DNA of 64,000 nt from DATFVA01 sp963815785 (GCA_963815785.1 CAWFHZ010000002.1:137379-201378), one strand, 5' to 3'; numbered from the stretch's first letter, positions 37,979 through 48,300 are shown. The notes: generated by a model not told the origin, from the sequence alone. Program-made: numbers and translations.

Positions 37979-38320
37979 TTATTTTTTCTTCTTTGAAGCT
38001 TTAGCTAATTTATTGAAATCAAGCGCAAGGTTAATCCAGTATTGAAGTTCTCTTTTTGTTTTGATTCCTTCAGGTTCCACAAGAACAAAACCTTTCAGCG
38101 GTCTGCCTGTAAATTCCATTTTCCTGCATCCCGTTTTCTCAAGCGAAGATTCATAAACTTCCGGGCTTATGCGCGCCATCAAATTATCTTTATAAATTCC
38201 GACGCACATTTTATTATTAACCATAAACGTAAGTCCGCCCATCATCTTTTTTTCTTCAACGTTTTTTAATATGGAAAGGGACTCTCTTACTCTGTCTGCA
38301 AGTTTTAGATTGTAAGCCAT
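37979..38320 (-). CDS. TfoX/Sxy N-terminal-domain protein
   Basis: The 113-residue protein matches the TfoX_N domain over most of its length (VEEKKMMGGLTFMVNNKMCV, GIYKDNLMARISPEVYE, RKMEFTGRPLKGFVLVEPEG) and ends in a lysine-rich tail. In Gammaproteobacteria full-length TfoX controls competence. Stand-alone N-terminal versions like this are widespread and uncharacterised, so a competence role should not be assumed. It is a single gene. Confidence 0.82.
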   Translation of the reverse strand: MAYNLKLADRVRESLSILKNVEEKKMMGGLTFMVNNKMCVGIYKDNLMARISPEVYESSLEKTGCRKMEFTGRPLKGFVLVEPEGIKTKRELQYWINLALDFNKLAKASKKKK

Positions 38321-38397
38321 AAATAAAAAATAAATTATTTGGTTATAAAAAATGCCTGCTGTTTAAATCCGGAAACAAAGATTAATATCATCAGATT

Positions 38398-38928
38398 CTA
38401 ATTTTCATCAAACTCCATTTTTTTAGCTTCGGTATCTCCCTCATCTCCTGAAACAAGCTGTTTCCCGGTTTTATCAAATGAACTGAAGCTGATTTTTGAA
38501 GTGTAAGATTTTCCATCCTCTGAAAGAGTAATTTTCTCTGTAAGAATTCCGTAACCGCCGGGAGAAAAACCGCCGTTCAGTTTTAAATCTTCGTAAGCCG
38601 GCGGAACATTATTCCAGTAAAATTCATATCTCGTTTCATATTTATTAGTTCCCGTTTTTTTCCAGATACCGTAAGCCGGGGGAGTAGGAGGCACACCGTC
38701 GTAGTTTGAAGATTCAGTCATAGTTCCGCCTGCATTATAAACACGCATAAATTCCAGGTCTTTAATCTGTGCATAATCTCCTGTCCTGAACTGAACTTTT
38801 CCTTTCCACATTCCGGTAAGATTATAAGAGTGCGGCTTCTTATACTCGCGGCATGAGAAAGAAACAGAAAGCAGAAATATTACTAATACTGTTATTAACG
38901 ATGAAAGAAGGAATAAACGCTTTTTCAT
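38398..38928 (-). CDS. Secreted lipoprotein-like beta-rich protein of unknown function
   Basis: The 176-residue protein has a basic start and a hydrophobic segment (LITVLVIFLLSVSFSC), with SFSC as a plausible lipobox at Cys26. The mature part (NLTGMWKGKVQFRTGDYAQI, YNAGGTMTESSNYDGVPPTP, YGILTEKITLSEDGKSYTSK) has the alternating pattern of a lipocalin-like or calycin-fold domain of the kind often found in Bacteroidota lipoproteins. It lies 105 bp downstream of the DUF5916 gene on the same strand. No function is assignable. Confidence 0.6.
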   Translation of the reverse strand: MKKRLFLLSSLITVLVIFLLSVSFSCREYKKPHSYNLTGMWKGKVQFRTGDYAQIKDLEFMRVYNAGGTMTESSNYDGVPPTPPAYGIWKKTGTNKYETRYEFYWNNVPPAYEDLKLNGGFSPGGYGILTEKITLSEDGKSYTSKISFSSFDKTGKQLVSGDEGDTEAKKMEFDEN

Positions 38929-39033
38929 TTAATTTACCTTTTACCAATAGTTTTTATTACTAACAGGTAAGTTAGAAAGATTGGCGGATTGTTAAAATCC
39001 TTAATTATCAGATCAGGTAAGCCGGCAATTTTA

Positions 39034-39655
39034 CTACAGCCAGTAACTCACTTTAAGCATGAAAATATTATCGGGACGTACACTAAACAAGTTATTGAAT
39101 GATCTTCCAAACCGGAAGTCGCCGTCGGATTCTATGTTTTCTCTGCTCTGTGTCCACACAAGGTACAGGGTTGAGCCCGCCATATATTCCCAGCGGAGAA
39201 CTGCGTTGCCCCGCAGAGATATATAATTAAAATCAGGATTTCCTATTACCTGTGCAGGGGCAGGTCCCGAACCATCCGGGTCAAGCTCATACGATATAAC
39301 ATCACCGCCTGCAGATGTATTCTGTACCAGAGAAGATCCGTTTCTTCCGTAAGTATTAAAATCATAGCTCTTTGGTCTCAGAAGATATTTAAAGCTGTTA
39401 TAACTTCCTGATGCGATCAACGGCTGGAAGTAAACCTGGAAACTGAGAGAAGGACTTAAGATCCAGTCGGCCCTGATATTCGCCGCAAGTATATTTTGTT
39501 CCAGGTGCGCAAAAACGTACCTGCGGTTGTATGTATCATTGGCATAAGGATCTTTAAAGTTGCTTACCCACTGTGTTTCTGAAATATCATTAGTGTACTG
39601 CGGTCCTACCGACATTGTTAAAGTGGATGTTACCTTGAATTCTACATGAAGCATA
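39034..39655 (-). CDS. DUF5916-family outer-membrane protein, C-terminal barrel end (after a frameshift)
   Basis: The frame gives the last ~207 residues of the DUF5916 protein (FKVTSTLTMSVGPQYTNDIS, LEQNILAANIRADWILSPSL, FQVYFQPLIASG, YLVWTQSRENIESDGDFRFG). It ends in an aromatic-rich beta-strand (NIFMLKVSYWL) suited to outer-membrane barrel insertion. The first residues before VEFKV are out of frame, so the apparent start at 39678 is not real. One extra T near 39650 separates it from the upstream half. Confidence 0.75.
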
Positions 39656-41701
39656 CAGAGAATATGAGTTCCCGTCATTGCTGAATTTACCCGAACCGCC
39701 TGTGCTCAGAACCCACCACTGGCGGTTATCTGAATACAGATCCCAGAAGTATGACGTACTTGAAGGATTTACCGTTAAAGGACCGCCGCGGGTCTTTCTT
39801 GAATTTAATGTGCCCGGGCTATAGGTGAACCCGATGTCCCCACCGTTGTAATCAGGAGTATTCAGATATGAGGCAAGCCTGTATCCCTGAGCGGTATTAT
39901 TCCCTCCGAAATCATAACTTGTGTATGCTCCGAAATTTACTCCGGCATTCTGATAAAATGCCGTGGGCTCAGTCCATCTGTAAGCGGTAAAGAAGTGGCC
40001 GTTTATATAATCACTATATGAACCGTAACCTAAGTCATTCACGTCAAAGCCGGGACTGATCAAACCCACAGCAGTATTTATTGCCCAGCGTCCGCGGTTT
40101 TTATTCAGCATCAACCGCCCGCTGTATCCGGTTAATGATGTTGCAGAGCTGTCGACAGAAATATATGACGCATCGGGTCTCTGGAAATAGTGAACCGGAC
40201 TTCTCTGCAGTGCAGTTATCCGTTCCTTCGAACCCGTTACGTTTGATAATGCCGCCCATCCTGTAAGAACATATGTATTATCCTCATCAAGGAATGTCCA
40301 TCCGTCGCTTCCTATTACAAATGCATTTTTATTTATCATTGTATTCAGTCCGTCGTTTTTAAAGAAGCGGTCTGTGAATGTAGTAAGCAGTCCCAATCCC
40401 TGTTTCCCGGAATTGAAATCCCGCTGTGCGCGGAAGATTCCATAGTAAGTCAGTGGTTCCATTTCAATGCTGGAGCGCTGACCATCAACAGAAATATCCG
40501 CATACTCACGCTGAGTGACCGCGTGAATAGTTCCTATTTTCCAGCCGTCATATACCTGACCCGATATTTTTGCGGCACCGAGTATATGAGTTCCCTGCGG
40601 AATATCTGCATAATCATAGTCAGGCAGACTGCCCTGCGGATTCCTTCCGATACGCCTGCTGTAAAAAATATTTGTGGTCGGCCAGTTGAAAGAAACGTTA
40701 TTATTTGTGCCGCCCTGTCCGAACCTGTAAATGCTCACGCCTTCGGTAAAGAAAGGGCGCTTTTCATCAAACGTTGATTCTACATCTGACAGGTTTACCA
40801 CTGCCGGATCAACTTCAACCTGACCGAAATCAGGATTGATGGTAGCATTAAGAGTAAGACTGCTTCCAAGCCCTGCTCTTAAATCAAGTCCGGCACCGGG
40901 CGAATATTCATGTCCTGAATTAAAAGGATCACCGGGCTGAGCCCCGATATATTTTGCTTTTCCAACTATGTAAGGGAGCAGTTCAACTCTTGAAGGAGGA
41001 GTGATTTTTTCTATACCTACAAGATCCGGAAACCTTGAAGCGAAACCGCTTTCATTCCTCGGAGTATAAACCACCATATCGGTTTCAAACCTTCTGCTTA
41101 TAAATCTTTCAACATTCACACCCCACACCTGTTCATCGCCTTCCCTGAAGCGGAGCTGCGAGTAGGGAATTTTCATTTCAACCGTCCAGCCTTTATCATC
41201 AATATTACGCTCACCCTCCCATACAGCATCCCAGCTAAGATCATTGGGCTGCTTAACATCATTCTCTATTAATCCATCGGCTAAAGCACCGGCAGCAGAA
41301 ACATAAAAGAAATATCCGTTACGTTTATCGCGGTACGAATCTAAATAGAGGACACATCCGTCGGAAGGATCGCCCCATATAAAATCCCTCCGTACAAGCC
41401 TTGCCATAATAGAATCGGGATGTGAATCATAAAACCTTGCCGCGAAGTAAATAGCTTCATCATCATAGGCAAACCAGAATTCTGTTTTCTGGGATGGCCT
41501 GATACCCTGCTGGGGATCCTGCTGCAGCAGTGTGTTAAATCCGGGTCTCTGCCAGATCTTTTCGGTGAGTTTACCATCGATTTTAATTTTCTCATTTAAT
41601 CTGACAGCGGAAATCTTTGCATTAGAATTGTCTTTAAGTGTGGGATACTTTGCATATACCGACGCAGCAGTGATAATACAAACTAATAGTAAAATTTTCA
41701 T
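39590..41701 (-). CDS. DUF5916-family protein with N-terminal CBM9-like domain (before a frameshift)
   Basis: The 703-residue frame has a signal peptide (about 1-18). A CBM9-like carbohydrate-binding domain occupies about 37-205 (DGKLTEKIWQRPGFNTLLQQ, GWTVEMKIPYSQLRFREGDE). The DUF5916 domain follows, with its hallmark NATINPDFGQVEVDPAVVNL and FDEKRPFFTEGVSIY. The frame breaks near 39650 (YSLYAS...), where one extra base diverts it; the proper continuation is VEFKVTSTLT. The joined protein of ~890 residues is the usual length for the family. The family is outer-membrane and frequent in polysaccharide- and peptide-degrading Bacteroidota, with no proven activity. Confidence 0.8.
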   Translation of the reverse strand: MKILLLVCIITAASVYAKYPTLKDNSNAKISAVRLNEKIKIDGKLTEKIWQRPGFNTLLQQDPQQGIRPSQKTEFWFAYDDEAIYFAARFYDSHPDSIMARLVRRDFIWGDPSDGCVLYLDSYRDKRNGYFFYVSAAGALADGLIENDVKQPNDLSWDAVWEGERNIDDKGWTVEMKIPYSQLRFREGDEQVWGVNVERFISRRFETDMVVYTPRNESGFASRFPDLVGIEKITPPSRVELLPYIVGKAKYIGAQPGDPFNSGHEYSPGAGLDLRAGLGSSLTLNATINPDFGQVEVDPAVVNLSDVESTFDEKRPFFTEGVSIYRFGQGGTNNNVSFNWPTTNIFYSRRIGRNPQGSLPDYDYADIPQGTHILGAAKISGQVYDGWKIGTIHAVTQREYADISVDGQRSSIEMEPLTYYGIFRAQRDFNSGKQGLGLLTTFTDRFFKNDGLNTMINKNAFVIGSDGWTFLDEDNTYVLTGWAALSNVTGSKERITALQRSPVHYFQRPDASYISVDSSATSLTGYSGRLMLNKNRGRWAINTAVGLISPGFDVNDLGYGSYSDYINGHFFTAYRWTEPTAFYQNAGVNFGAYTSYDFGGNNTAQGYRLASYLNTPDYNGGDIGFTYSPGTLNSRKTRGGPLTVNPSSTSYFWDLYSDNRQWWVLSTGGSGKFSNDGNSYSLYASCRIQGNIHFNNVGRTAVH

Positions 41702-41910
41702 AAACTTTTATCTCCGGGATTTTCTGCCGGCAATTTTATGAATTATAAAACAGATAGTAAGTAAAATTAAACTGCAGGTTTAAGGGAATGATAAAAGGGC
41801 AAATTGAATTTTGAAGGAGAGCTGTCTGCAGATTGGAAGAGAAGTTTTCAGATTTTCCTGTCGCTATGTTCTCTACTCTAAAGATATTCCTGTGAAAGAC
41901 AGTCTCTCAC

Positions 41911-42250
41911 ACTTTGTCATTTCGACTTGGCTGCCGGTAAGGCAGTTCCCGACTGGTCGGGAGAGAAATCTTAATGGAGTGTCATTCTGATGAATATCAG
42001 AATCTCTCACACAGAGTCATTTCGACCCTGCCTATGCCGGTAGGCAGGCGTAGGGAGAAATCTTAACTCCCAGGATAGATATCTCAGTCGTCCTCCGGAC
42101 TCCTTCGATATGACAATTCTTATTCCCGATCATTTTTTCTTTTACACTAATTTCTGCCGAACCTGTCTGCCTATGGCAGAGGCTTGGCTTTGTCAGAAGA
42201 AGTTTCCGGAAGAAGACTGGCTATTCCAACCCTGATGGAAAAAATCTTAA
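41911..42250. repeat. Dispersed intergenic repeat, copy 1 (mosaic with short palindromes)
   Basis: The stretch contains several recurring blocks: GTCATTTCGAC with GGAGAGAAATCTTA, the TGTCATTCTGATGAAT block and a palindrome CTGCCTATGCCGGTAGGCAG. The 128 bases at 42055-42182 recur almost unchanged at 47965-48092. It is non-coding. The rest of the spacer 41702-42406 shows no gene. Confidence 0.7.
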
Positions 42251-42406
42251 TTGCACACAATAATCCAATTTGCAGGTGAATAGTTTTCATATATTTGATT
42301 TATTAAGTGGGGTATTACGTTAACAGATAAATCTTATTCAACGGGAAAATTATCGCTGCCGCATTTACCCTGCGGCAGCTTTATTGAATAAATAATTTTT
42401 ACTTCA

Positions 42407-43771
42407 TCATTTCATCAAGATCATTTTCCTGGTTTCTGTAAAGGTTCCGCTTGTAAGTCTATAGAAATATACGCCGCTTGAAAGATTCTGACCTCCGGAA
42501 GTATGACCATTGAATACAGCGGAGTAATTACCTGCGGGCTTTTCTTCATTAACCAGTGTTGCAACTTCATTTCCCAGAACATTATAAACCTTCAGGGTTA
42601 TGAATTGCTTACTGTCTATTGAATACTGAATCCTGGTTGACGGGTTAAAAGGATTCGGATAATTCTGTGAAAGTGCAAAAGAATTTACTCTCCCGTTATC
42701 ACTTTCAATGGCAGTTGTTCCTGTATAACTGCAAATATATCCGTAATCAGCGGTGAGCCAGCCATGCTGAGCATCAACAAAATAAATACTAAAAATTGAA
42801 TTACCGCCTTGTGTATTCTGGAGAGGAGTTACCTGGGTTGACCATGTTGTCCCGCCATTTGTAGTGTGCTGAACAGTTCCGTAACCTGCACCGTCTTTGG
42901 AGGAGATCCACCCATTGTTTGCATCAAGAAAGAAGACCGATTTACTTCTGTAATCCGTACTTATACCGCTGTTTGTAATAAAACTCCAGGTAGTACCGCC
43001 GTCAGTTGTTTTCATAACTTTAGCATTATCTCCTACAATCCATCCGTGCTGCAGATCCGAAAAATACATTGCGTTATAGCCGCCGGCTGTATTATCTGAA
43101 TATTGTTCCGTCCAGTTTGTTCCTCCGTTTGTAGTGCGCAATATTTTATAAGGAGGGTCTGCACCATTTACACCTGATCCGTAAAATGACCAGCCCGTGT
43201 TAGCATCTACATAGAAAAAGATTCCGGCACCATCAAATGGAACCCAGTTGTTTCCGCCGTCAGTTGTCCTCATAAAAGTTGCAGTTTGTGTTGTAAAATT
43301 AAAAGCAAGAAGCCAGCCGTTGTTTACATCTGCAAACTGAATCTCGAAACCGAAATCACCTTCTGTAGTAGACAGTACTTTCTTCTGCCAGGTATTTCCG
43401 CCATCGGTTGTACTGTGTACTACAACACCATAGGAAATTCCATATGCCGAACCTATAGAATTAATTTTCCAGCCGTGAGTGGCATTAACCCACGACATAG
43501 ACAATGCCGCATCAGAAGAGGACCAGACAGTATCATTCGGAAATGGTGTTACAAGCAGCCAATCTGCACCGGCATTGGTTGTGTGAAGCAGATCGCCCCT
43601 GCTGCCTGAAATCCATCCTTCAGTCGGACTTACGAACTGAACTTTGCCTATCATAGCATCCTCGCCGGTTCCCAGCGGGTTGGATTGCGCTACCCAGCTG
43701 TTTTGTGCAAATGTTGTATTAATTAAAAAGCTGATAAGCAGAACCATAACAAATAGTAAACACTTTCTCAT
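42407..43771 (-). CDS. Secreted YCF48/BNR beta-propeller protein with T9SS sorting domain
   Basis: The 454-residue protein has a signal peptide (about 1-22, INTTFAQN). About seven propeller blades follow with the YCF48/photosystem-stability pattern (VSPTEGWISGSRGDLLHTTN, DLQHGWIVGDNAKVMKTTDG, LDANNGWISSKDG). The T9SS type A sorting domain spans residues 370-454 (FALSQNYPNPFNPSTRIQYS, NLSSGVYFYRLTSGTFTETR). It is intact. The role is probably surface display or binding; no active-site motif was found. Both flanks are intergenic repeat regions. Confidence 0.85.
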   Translation of the reverse strand: MRKCLLFVMVLLISFLINTTFAQNSWVAQSNPLGTGEDAMIGKVQFVSPTEGWISGSRGDLLHTTNAGADWLLVTPFPNDTVWSSSDAALSMSWVNATHGWKINSIGSAYGISYGVVVHSTTDGGNTWQKKVLSTTEGDFGFEIQFADVNNGWLLAFNFTTQTATFMRTTDGGNNWVPFDGAGIFFYVDANTGWSFYGSGVNGADPPYKILRTTNGGTNWTEQYSDNTAGGYNAMYFSDLQHGWIVGDNAKVMKTTDGGTTWSFITNSGISTDYRSKSVFFLDANNGWISSKDGAGYGTVQHTTNGGTTWSTQVTPLQNTQGGNSIFSIYFVDAQHGWLTADYGYICSYTGTTAIESDNGRVNSFALSQNYPNPFNPSTRIQYSIDSKQFITLKVYNVLGNEVATLVNEEKPAGNYSAVFNGHTSGGQNLSSGVYFYRLTSGTFTETRKMILMK

Positions 43772-44139
43772 AATATTCTCCTATGTGTTTTTTTTGATGG
43801 GTCCTGCATTATTACAATCTGTTAATATAACATTTGTTATTATGCAGCCATCCCGGAATAGATATTTATTGGAAATAAAACAGGTGTGTTGATAGAATTC
43901 TTCTGGTGCGTGGACGTATACCGGTGAACAGTTAACCATACAAGTAAATCCACAATGTTAATTCAAAAATATGTTGCCGGATGATCAGAACCAAATTATA
44001 TGCCACTATTTATTATTAATAAGGTTCATATTTAATAATAAACTACGTTATGGCTGCGATCAGGCACACTTTTTTAAGAAACAATTACATTTACTTGGTA
44101 AACTTTGCATTGGTTTGTCAGTTGATAACCGGGAAAAAT

Positions 44140-44310
44140 AAGGGTTTGTTGTCCCCCCGTCTGCCGCTATTTGGGACTTACCTTTCTCCGGCAGGCTTGC
44201 TTTTCCCGCTCTGGCGGATCATTTCGAATCTCATAAAGTTGGATAAGAAATCTCATCTCTCAATACAGATATCTCAGTCGTCCCACGGACAATCCTGCAA
44301 TCTTGTATTC
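44140..44310. repeat. Dispersed intergenic repeat, diverged copy
   Basis: GATCATTTCGAATCTC, AAGAAATCTCATCTC and CAGATATCTCAGTCGTCC recall the blocks of the repeat copies at 41.9 and 47.9 kb, but this copy is shorter and more diverged. It lies in the spacer 43772-44366, which otherwise holds no gene. Confidence 0.5.
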
Positions 44311-44366
44311 TTGCAATTCTCCTCCATCATACATCAATCATTATCCATCAACCCTCGTCCATCCTT

Positions 44367-45638
44367 TTATTTCATCAGCATCATTTTCTTTACCTGCACA
44401 AAATTCCCTGCCTGCAGTTTATAGAAATAAATTCCGCTTGATAAGTTCGAAGCATTAAAGTTTACCGAATAATCCCCCGCCGGTTTTTCCTCATTAACTA
44501 GTGTTGCGACCTCCTTGCCCAGGATATCATAAATCTTTAAAGTAATAACTCCACTTACCGGTAACTGATAACTAATAACCGTGTTCGGATTGAAGGGGTT
44601 TGGATAGTTCTGCGATAATGAAAATGTTGATAGGATAGTATTATTCTCATCCTCAACTGACGTGGTTGTATTTACACTTCGGAAAACCCCATCATTATCA
44701 GTTCCAGCAAAAACATAATCGCTTGAGTTGATTGCAAGTGAATAAACATAACCACCAGGTAACCCGCTATTTATCTGTACCCAACTTGCTCCGTTACTAT
44801 TTGAGCGAAAAGCTCCAGCATTAGTTCCTGCAAAAATATCATCGCTTGAGTTCATTGCGATTGAACGAACATAATCACCAGCTTCTATCCCGTTATTTAT
44901 CTCTTCCCAATATTCTCCGTTATTCGTTGAGCGAAAAATTCCATCAGCAATAGCCCCAGCAAAAATATGACCGTTTGAGTTTATTGCGACTGAATAAACA
45001 TGTAGATAAGCCTGTAACCCATTATTTATCTCTACCCAATTTTCTCCGTTATCAGTTGAGCGAAAAACTCCATCACCATCAGTTCCAGCAAAAATATGAC
45101 CGCTTGAGTTTATTGCGACTGAATAAACAGTATTATCCGTTAACCCGTTTTTTATCTGTACCCAATTTTCTCCGTTATCAGTTGAGCGATAAACATAACT
45201 AGCAATAGTTCCAGCAAAAATATGACCGCTTGAGTTTATTGCGAGTGAATAAACAGAAGTATAAGGCAACCCATTATTTTTCTCTTCCCAATGTTCTCCG
45301 TTATCAGTTGAGCGAAAAATACCATCAGCCAAAGAAGCTCCTGCAAAAATATGGCCGCTTGAGTTTATTGCGAGTGAGCGAATCCAAAGAGTTGGTAACC
45401 CATTATTTATCTGTACCCAATTTTCTCCGTTATCAGTTGAGCGAAAAATTCCACCATCATTAGTCCCGGCAAAAATATGGCCGCTTGAGTTTATTGCGAG
45501 TGCATTAACTGTACCTCCAGTAGGACCATTAGTTTGTTCCCAAAAGTCTTGAGGGTAGGATTTATTATTAATAAGCAAAATGGTAAGCAATAAAAGAATT
45601 CGGCCTATCGGCAGATAAATTGTAAATAAGTTTTTCAT
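44367..45638 (-). CDS. Secreted tandem-repeat propeller protein with T9SS sorting domain
   Basis: The ATG at 45636-45638 (MKNLFTIYLP) has an AGGAG ribosome site a few bases upstream and a signal peptide behind it, so it is preferred to the in-frame Met at 45671. The 423-residue protein holds about eight 41-43-residue repeats (YSLAINSSGHIFAGT, GVFRSTDNGENWVQINNGLP). They are also nearly identical at the DNA level, with a 123-129 bp period. The sorting domain occupies the last ~85 residues (FSLSQNYPNPFNPNTVISYQ, LSSGIYFYKLQAGNFVQVKK). The repeats form a beta-propeller, probably for binding. Recent repeat expansion is evident. Confidence 0.85.
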   Translation of the reverse strand: MKNLFTIYLPIGRILLLLTILLINNKSYPQDFWEQTNGPTGGTVNALAINSSGHIFAGTNDGGIFRSTDNGENWVQINNGLPTLWIRSLAINSSGHIFAGASLADGIFRSTDNGEHWEEKNNGLPYTSVYSLAINSSGHIFAGTIASYVYRSTDNGENWVQIKNGLTDNTVYSVAINSSGHIFAGTDGDGVFRSTDNGENWVEINNGLQAYLHVYSVAINSNGHIFAGAIADGIFRSTNNGEYWEEINNGIEAGDYVRSIAMNSSDDIFAGTNAGAFRSNSNGASWVQINSGLPGGYVYSLAINSSDYVFAGTDNDGVFRSVNTTTSVEDENNTILSTFSLSQNYPNPFNPNTVISYQLPVSGVITLKIYDILGKEVATLVNEEKPAGDYSVNFNASNLSSGIYFYKLQAGNFVQVKKMMLMK

Positions 45639-45682
45639 AACTCCTCTTAGTAAAAGTATATAACTTTTCATTTTCCCTTCCT

Positions 45683-46192
45683 CTATTTTATTAAAATCAT
45701 TTTTTTTGTTTCTATAAATTTTCCAGACGATAATGTACAGAAATAAATTCCGCTTGATAAGTTTGAAGCATTAAAGTTAACGGAATAATTTCCGGCTGGT
45801 TTCTCATCATTAACAAGAGTTGCAACCTTATTGCCAAGAACATCATAAACTTTTAACGAAACAAAATTGGTAATTGGTAATTGATAATTTATAATTGTTG
45901 AAGGGTTAAAAGGGTTCGGATAATTCTGTGATAATTTATAAGATGATAGCAGAACTTCATCTCTGTCGGAACTTCCTGCTGAAGTTAATTTACTTCCTTC
46001 CCCTTCTTGTGCCGTAAATGACTGGTTAATTCCGGGTACAGCAAAAGCTTCAGTTAAACCGGAAGTCCATTCCACTATTACTGAATCAATAGATTGAGCA
46101 TCACCTAATCCAAAGTGTACAACTAAACTATTTTGTGCTAGATATCCGCTTTGCAGGGCAATCTGCCGGAACTGCCAGGTAGACTGAACCAT
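45683..46192 (-). CDS. VCBS/ASPIC-UnbV secreted protein, C-terminal part with T9SS sorting domain (after a frameshift)
   Basis: The frame contains the second half of an ASPIC/UnbV domain (STWQFRQIALQSGYLAQNSL, VVHFGLGDAQSIDSVIVEWT) and a T9SS sorting domain (YKLSQNYPNPFNPSTIINYQ, LSSGIYFCTLSSGKFIETKK). The nominal Met start (MVQSTW) lies inside the domain. One extra base near 46180 separates it from the upstream half; the paralogue at 63.2-64 kb shows the uninterrupted order (GNSVWQMRRVAGQTGYCGQN). Confidence 0.78.
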   Translation of the reverse strand: MVQSTWQFRQIALQSGYLAQNSLVVHFGLGDAQSIDSVIVEWTSGLTEAFAVPGINQSFTAQEGEGSKLTSAGSSDRDEVLLSSYKLSQNYPNPFNPSTIINYQLPITNFVSLKVYDVLGNKVATLVNDEKPAGNYSVNFNASNLSSGIYFCTLSSGKFIETKKMILIK

Positions 46193-47552
46193 TAATGGTT
46201 GCTTTCACCCGGACTTTTGTTCCGATGCCTGATTTGTTAGACCCGGTGCCATCGCATTTAATATTTATCCAGCTATTGCTGTTTCCATCATTTGTATAAA
46301 GATTGTTTGCAACTCCATAATTGGCAACAAACAAATCCATATCGCCGTCATTATCATAATCTGCCCAGGCACATCCGCGGGAGGATGAATTATCTGCAAT
46401 TATTGTATTTGTTGTTACCCGGGTAAAAGTTTTGTCTCCGTTGTTAGCATAGAGTAGATTATTATTTAAAGTTGTTATATATAAATCAAAATCTCCGTCA
46501 TTATCAATATCGGCCCAGTTACTGCACAATGTATGTATCCCATCATTAACTATTTCTAATGTAGTAACTTTGGTAAACGTTCCATCGTTATTATTCTCAT
46601 ATAAAGAATTATTTTCACCATTACCATTAGAAACATACAAGTCAAAATCCAGATCATTATCATAATCCACCCAGTTAGCTCCTATTGAATATTCGAGATC
46701 ATTTGCAATATCCCCATCAATGATCCTTGTAAAAGTACCGTCTCCGTTATTATGATATAAAAAATTAACTCCATCCCTGTTTGCAACAAACAAGTCTGTA
46801 TTGTTATCATTATCATAATCACCAAAAGAACAGGAATATGATGTTGCAGGTATATTTACAATATCACCTGTCGTTATTTTTGTAAAGGTTTCATCGCCAT
46901 TATTCATGTATAAAAAATTGTTTTCTGTTGGTATCTGGTTCACTACGAACATATCGAGGTATCCATCATTGTTTATATCCGCCCAGGCCGAACCGAATGA
47001 ATATCCCTGGTCATTAACAATAGCGCCGGAAGTTATTTTTGTGAAATCTCCGTTTCCATTATTCAGATATAAAAAATTATCCTGGCTGATTACGTTTTCT
47101 TTATTTGTTATAAAAAGATCGATGTTGCCATCATTGTTATAATCTCCCCAGGAACCTTGTGAAGTACTGCTGCCGTCGGTTACTATAATTCCGGAAGTCA
47201 GTTTTGTAAACGTTCCGTCACCGTTATTTGAATACAGTGCATTATTTGTATTATTGTTGTTTGCGACAAATAAATCCATATCATTATCATTGTCGTAATC
47301 AACCCATGCACATCCTTGTGTAAGAACTGCATCGGTAACAATCTCACCGGTAGTAACTTTTGTAAACGATGGTATATCAAGAACCTTTGCATCGGGAACC
47401 TCAGATTCTTTAATGTTTGTATTTGTTAACAGACCGGTTTCAGAAAACAAACCGCTTCCGGTAAAGTCTGTTTTTTTTGTTGGATCACTCTGTGCAAAAA
47501 AAGAAATACAGAAAGTGAAATGAATTAACATTATGGTTGTAATTAGTCTCAT
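46128..47552 (-). CDS. VCBS/FG-GAP repeat secreted protein, N-terminal part (before a frameshift)
   Basis: The 474 residues have a signal peptide (about 1-21, CISFFAQ). About eight FG-GAP/VCBS blades follow with the calcium-binding loop pattern DYDNDNDMDLFVAN, DYNNDGNIDLFITN, DINNDGYLDMFVVN. The first half of the ASPIC/UnbV domain comes last (NSWINIKCDGTGSNKSGIGT). The frame then goes wrong after KATINGS. The domains indicate an integrin-alpha-like propeller with calcium sites, exported and displayed by T9SS. The full protein would be about 620 residues. Confidence 0.82.
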   Translation of the reverse strand: MRLITTIMLIHFTFCISFFAQSDPTKKTDFTGSGLFSETGLLTNTNIKESEVPDAKVLDIPSFTKVTTGEIVTDAVLTQGCAWVDYDNDNDMDLFVANNNNTNNALYSNNGDGTFTKLTSGIIVTDGSSTSQGSWGDYNNDGNIDLFITNKENVISQDNFLYLNNGNGDFTKITSGAIVNDQGYSFGSAWADINNDGYLDMFVVNQIPTENNFLYMNNGDETFTKITTGDIVNIPATSYSCSFGDYDNDNNTDLFVANRDGVNFLYHNNGDGTFTRIIDGDIANDLEYSIGANWVDYDNDLDFDLYVSNGNGENNSLYENNNDGTFTKVTTLEIVNDGIHTLCSNWADIDNDGDFDLYITTLNNNLLYANNGDKTFTRVTTNTIIADNSSSRGCAWADYDNDGDMDLFVANYGVANNLYTNDGNSNSWINIKCDGTGSNKSGIGTKVRVKATINGSVYLAVPADCPAKRISSTK

Positions 47553-47936
47553 TGCTCTCCTCCAAATTATTTTATAAAATTATCCGGTATTAACCTGTCG
47601 GGGTATACATGCGGAAAAGAAGAGCAATTCGGCTCATTGGAAATGAGATTAAATTAAGATGAGCTTAACAATTATTAATCCCTCTTAATAACTGTGCACT
47701 TATGATGGTTTACTCCATTCGAAAATATCTCATTCAGTTAAGACATATTTCTTATGAGATATTATTCCGGTGGAAAGGAATTTAAGGAAAAAAGAATGGG
47801 GGAATTTCAGGAAAAGAAGATTAGGGGATTGTTAAAAATTTATCGTGCTTACTAAGATTACATTTCATACTGGCAAAATTATCCCTCTGAGAAAAGAATT
47901 GTAATTTATTTTAGTAATACCTCTGCCGCATTTGTA

Positions 47937-48300
47937 TGGTCATTTCAATCCCGACTTGTTAGGAGAGAAATCTTAACTCCCAGGATAGATATCTCAGTCG
48001 TCTTCCGGACTCCTTTGATATGACAATTCTTATTCCCGATCATTTTTTCTTTCACAGTCATTTCTGCCGAACCTGTCTGCCTATGGCGGAGGTATGACTT
48101 TACCAGAGTGAGTTCGGCTTCAGCAGAACAATTGCCTGTCCGCCTCTGGTGGAGAAAATCTTAATAGCGCAGTGTCATCCTGAGCTCTGCCTATCCGGCA
48201 GGCAGGTTGTAGAAGGAAGAGCGAAGCATTTACGAAGCCTGTCCCGCTCCTTACCTCGCTGAGCTTTAGCGAAGCGGGTTGCGGGACTTGTCCTTCTCTT
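47937..48300. repeat. Dispersed intergenic repeat, copy 2
   Basis: The 128 bases at 47965-48092 are nearly identical to those at 42055-42182. Further on are palindromic pieces (CTGCCTATCCGGCAGGCAG near 48201) and a GTGTCATCCTGAGC block typical of Bacteroidota intergenic repeats. The spacer 47553-48387 holds no other recognisable feature. Confidence 0.75.

Noticed and set aside
37979..38320. Competence regulator TfoX
   Set aside because: Only the N-terminal domain is present, and no competence genes are nearby.
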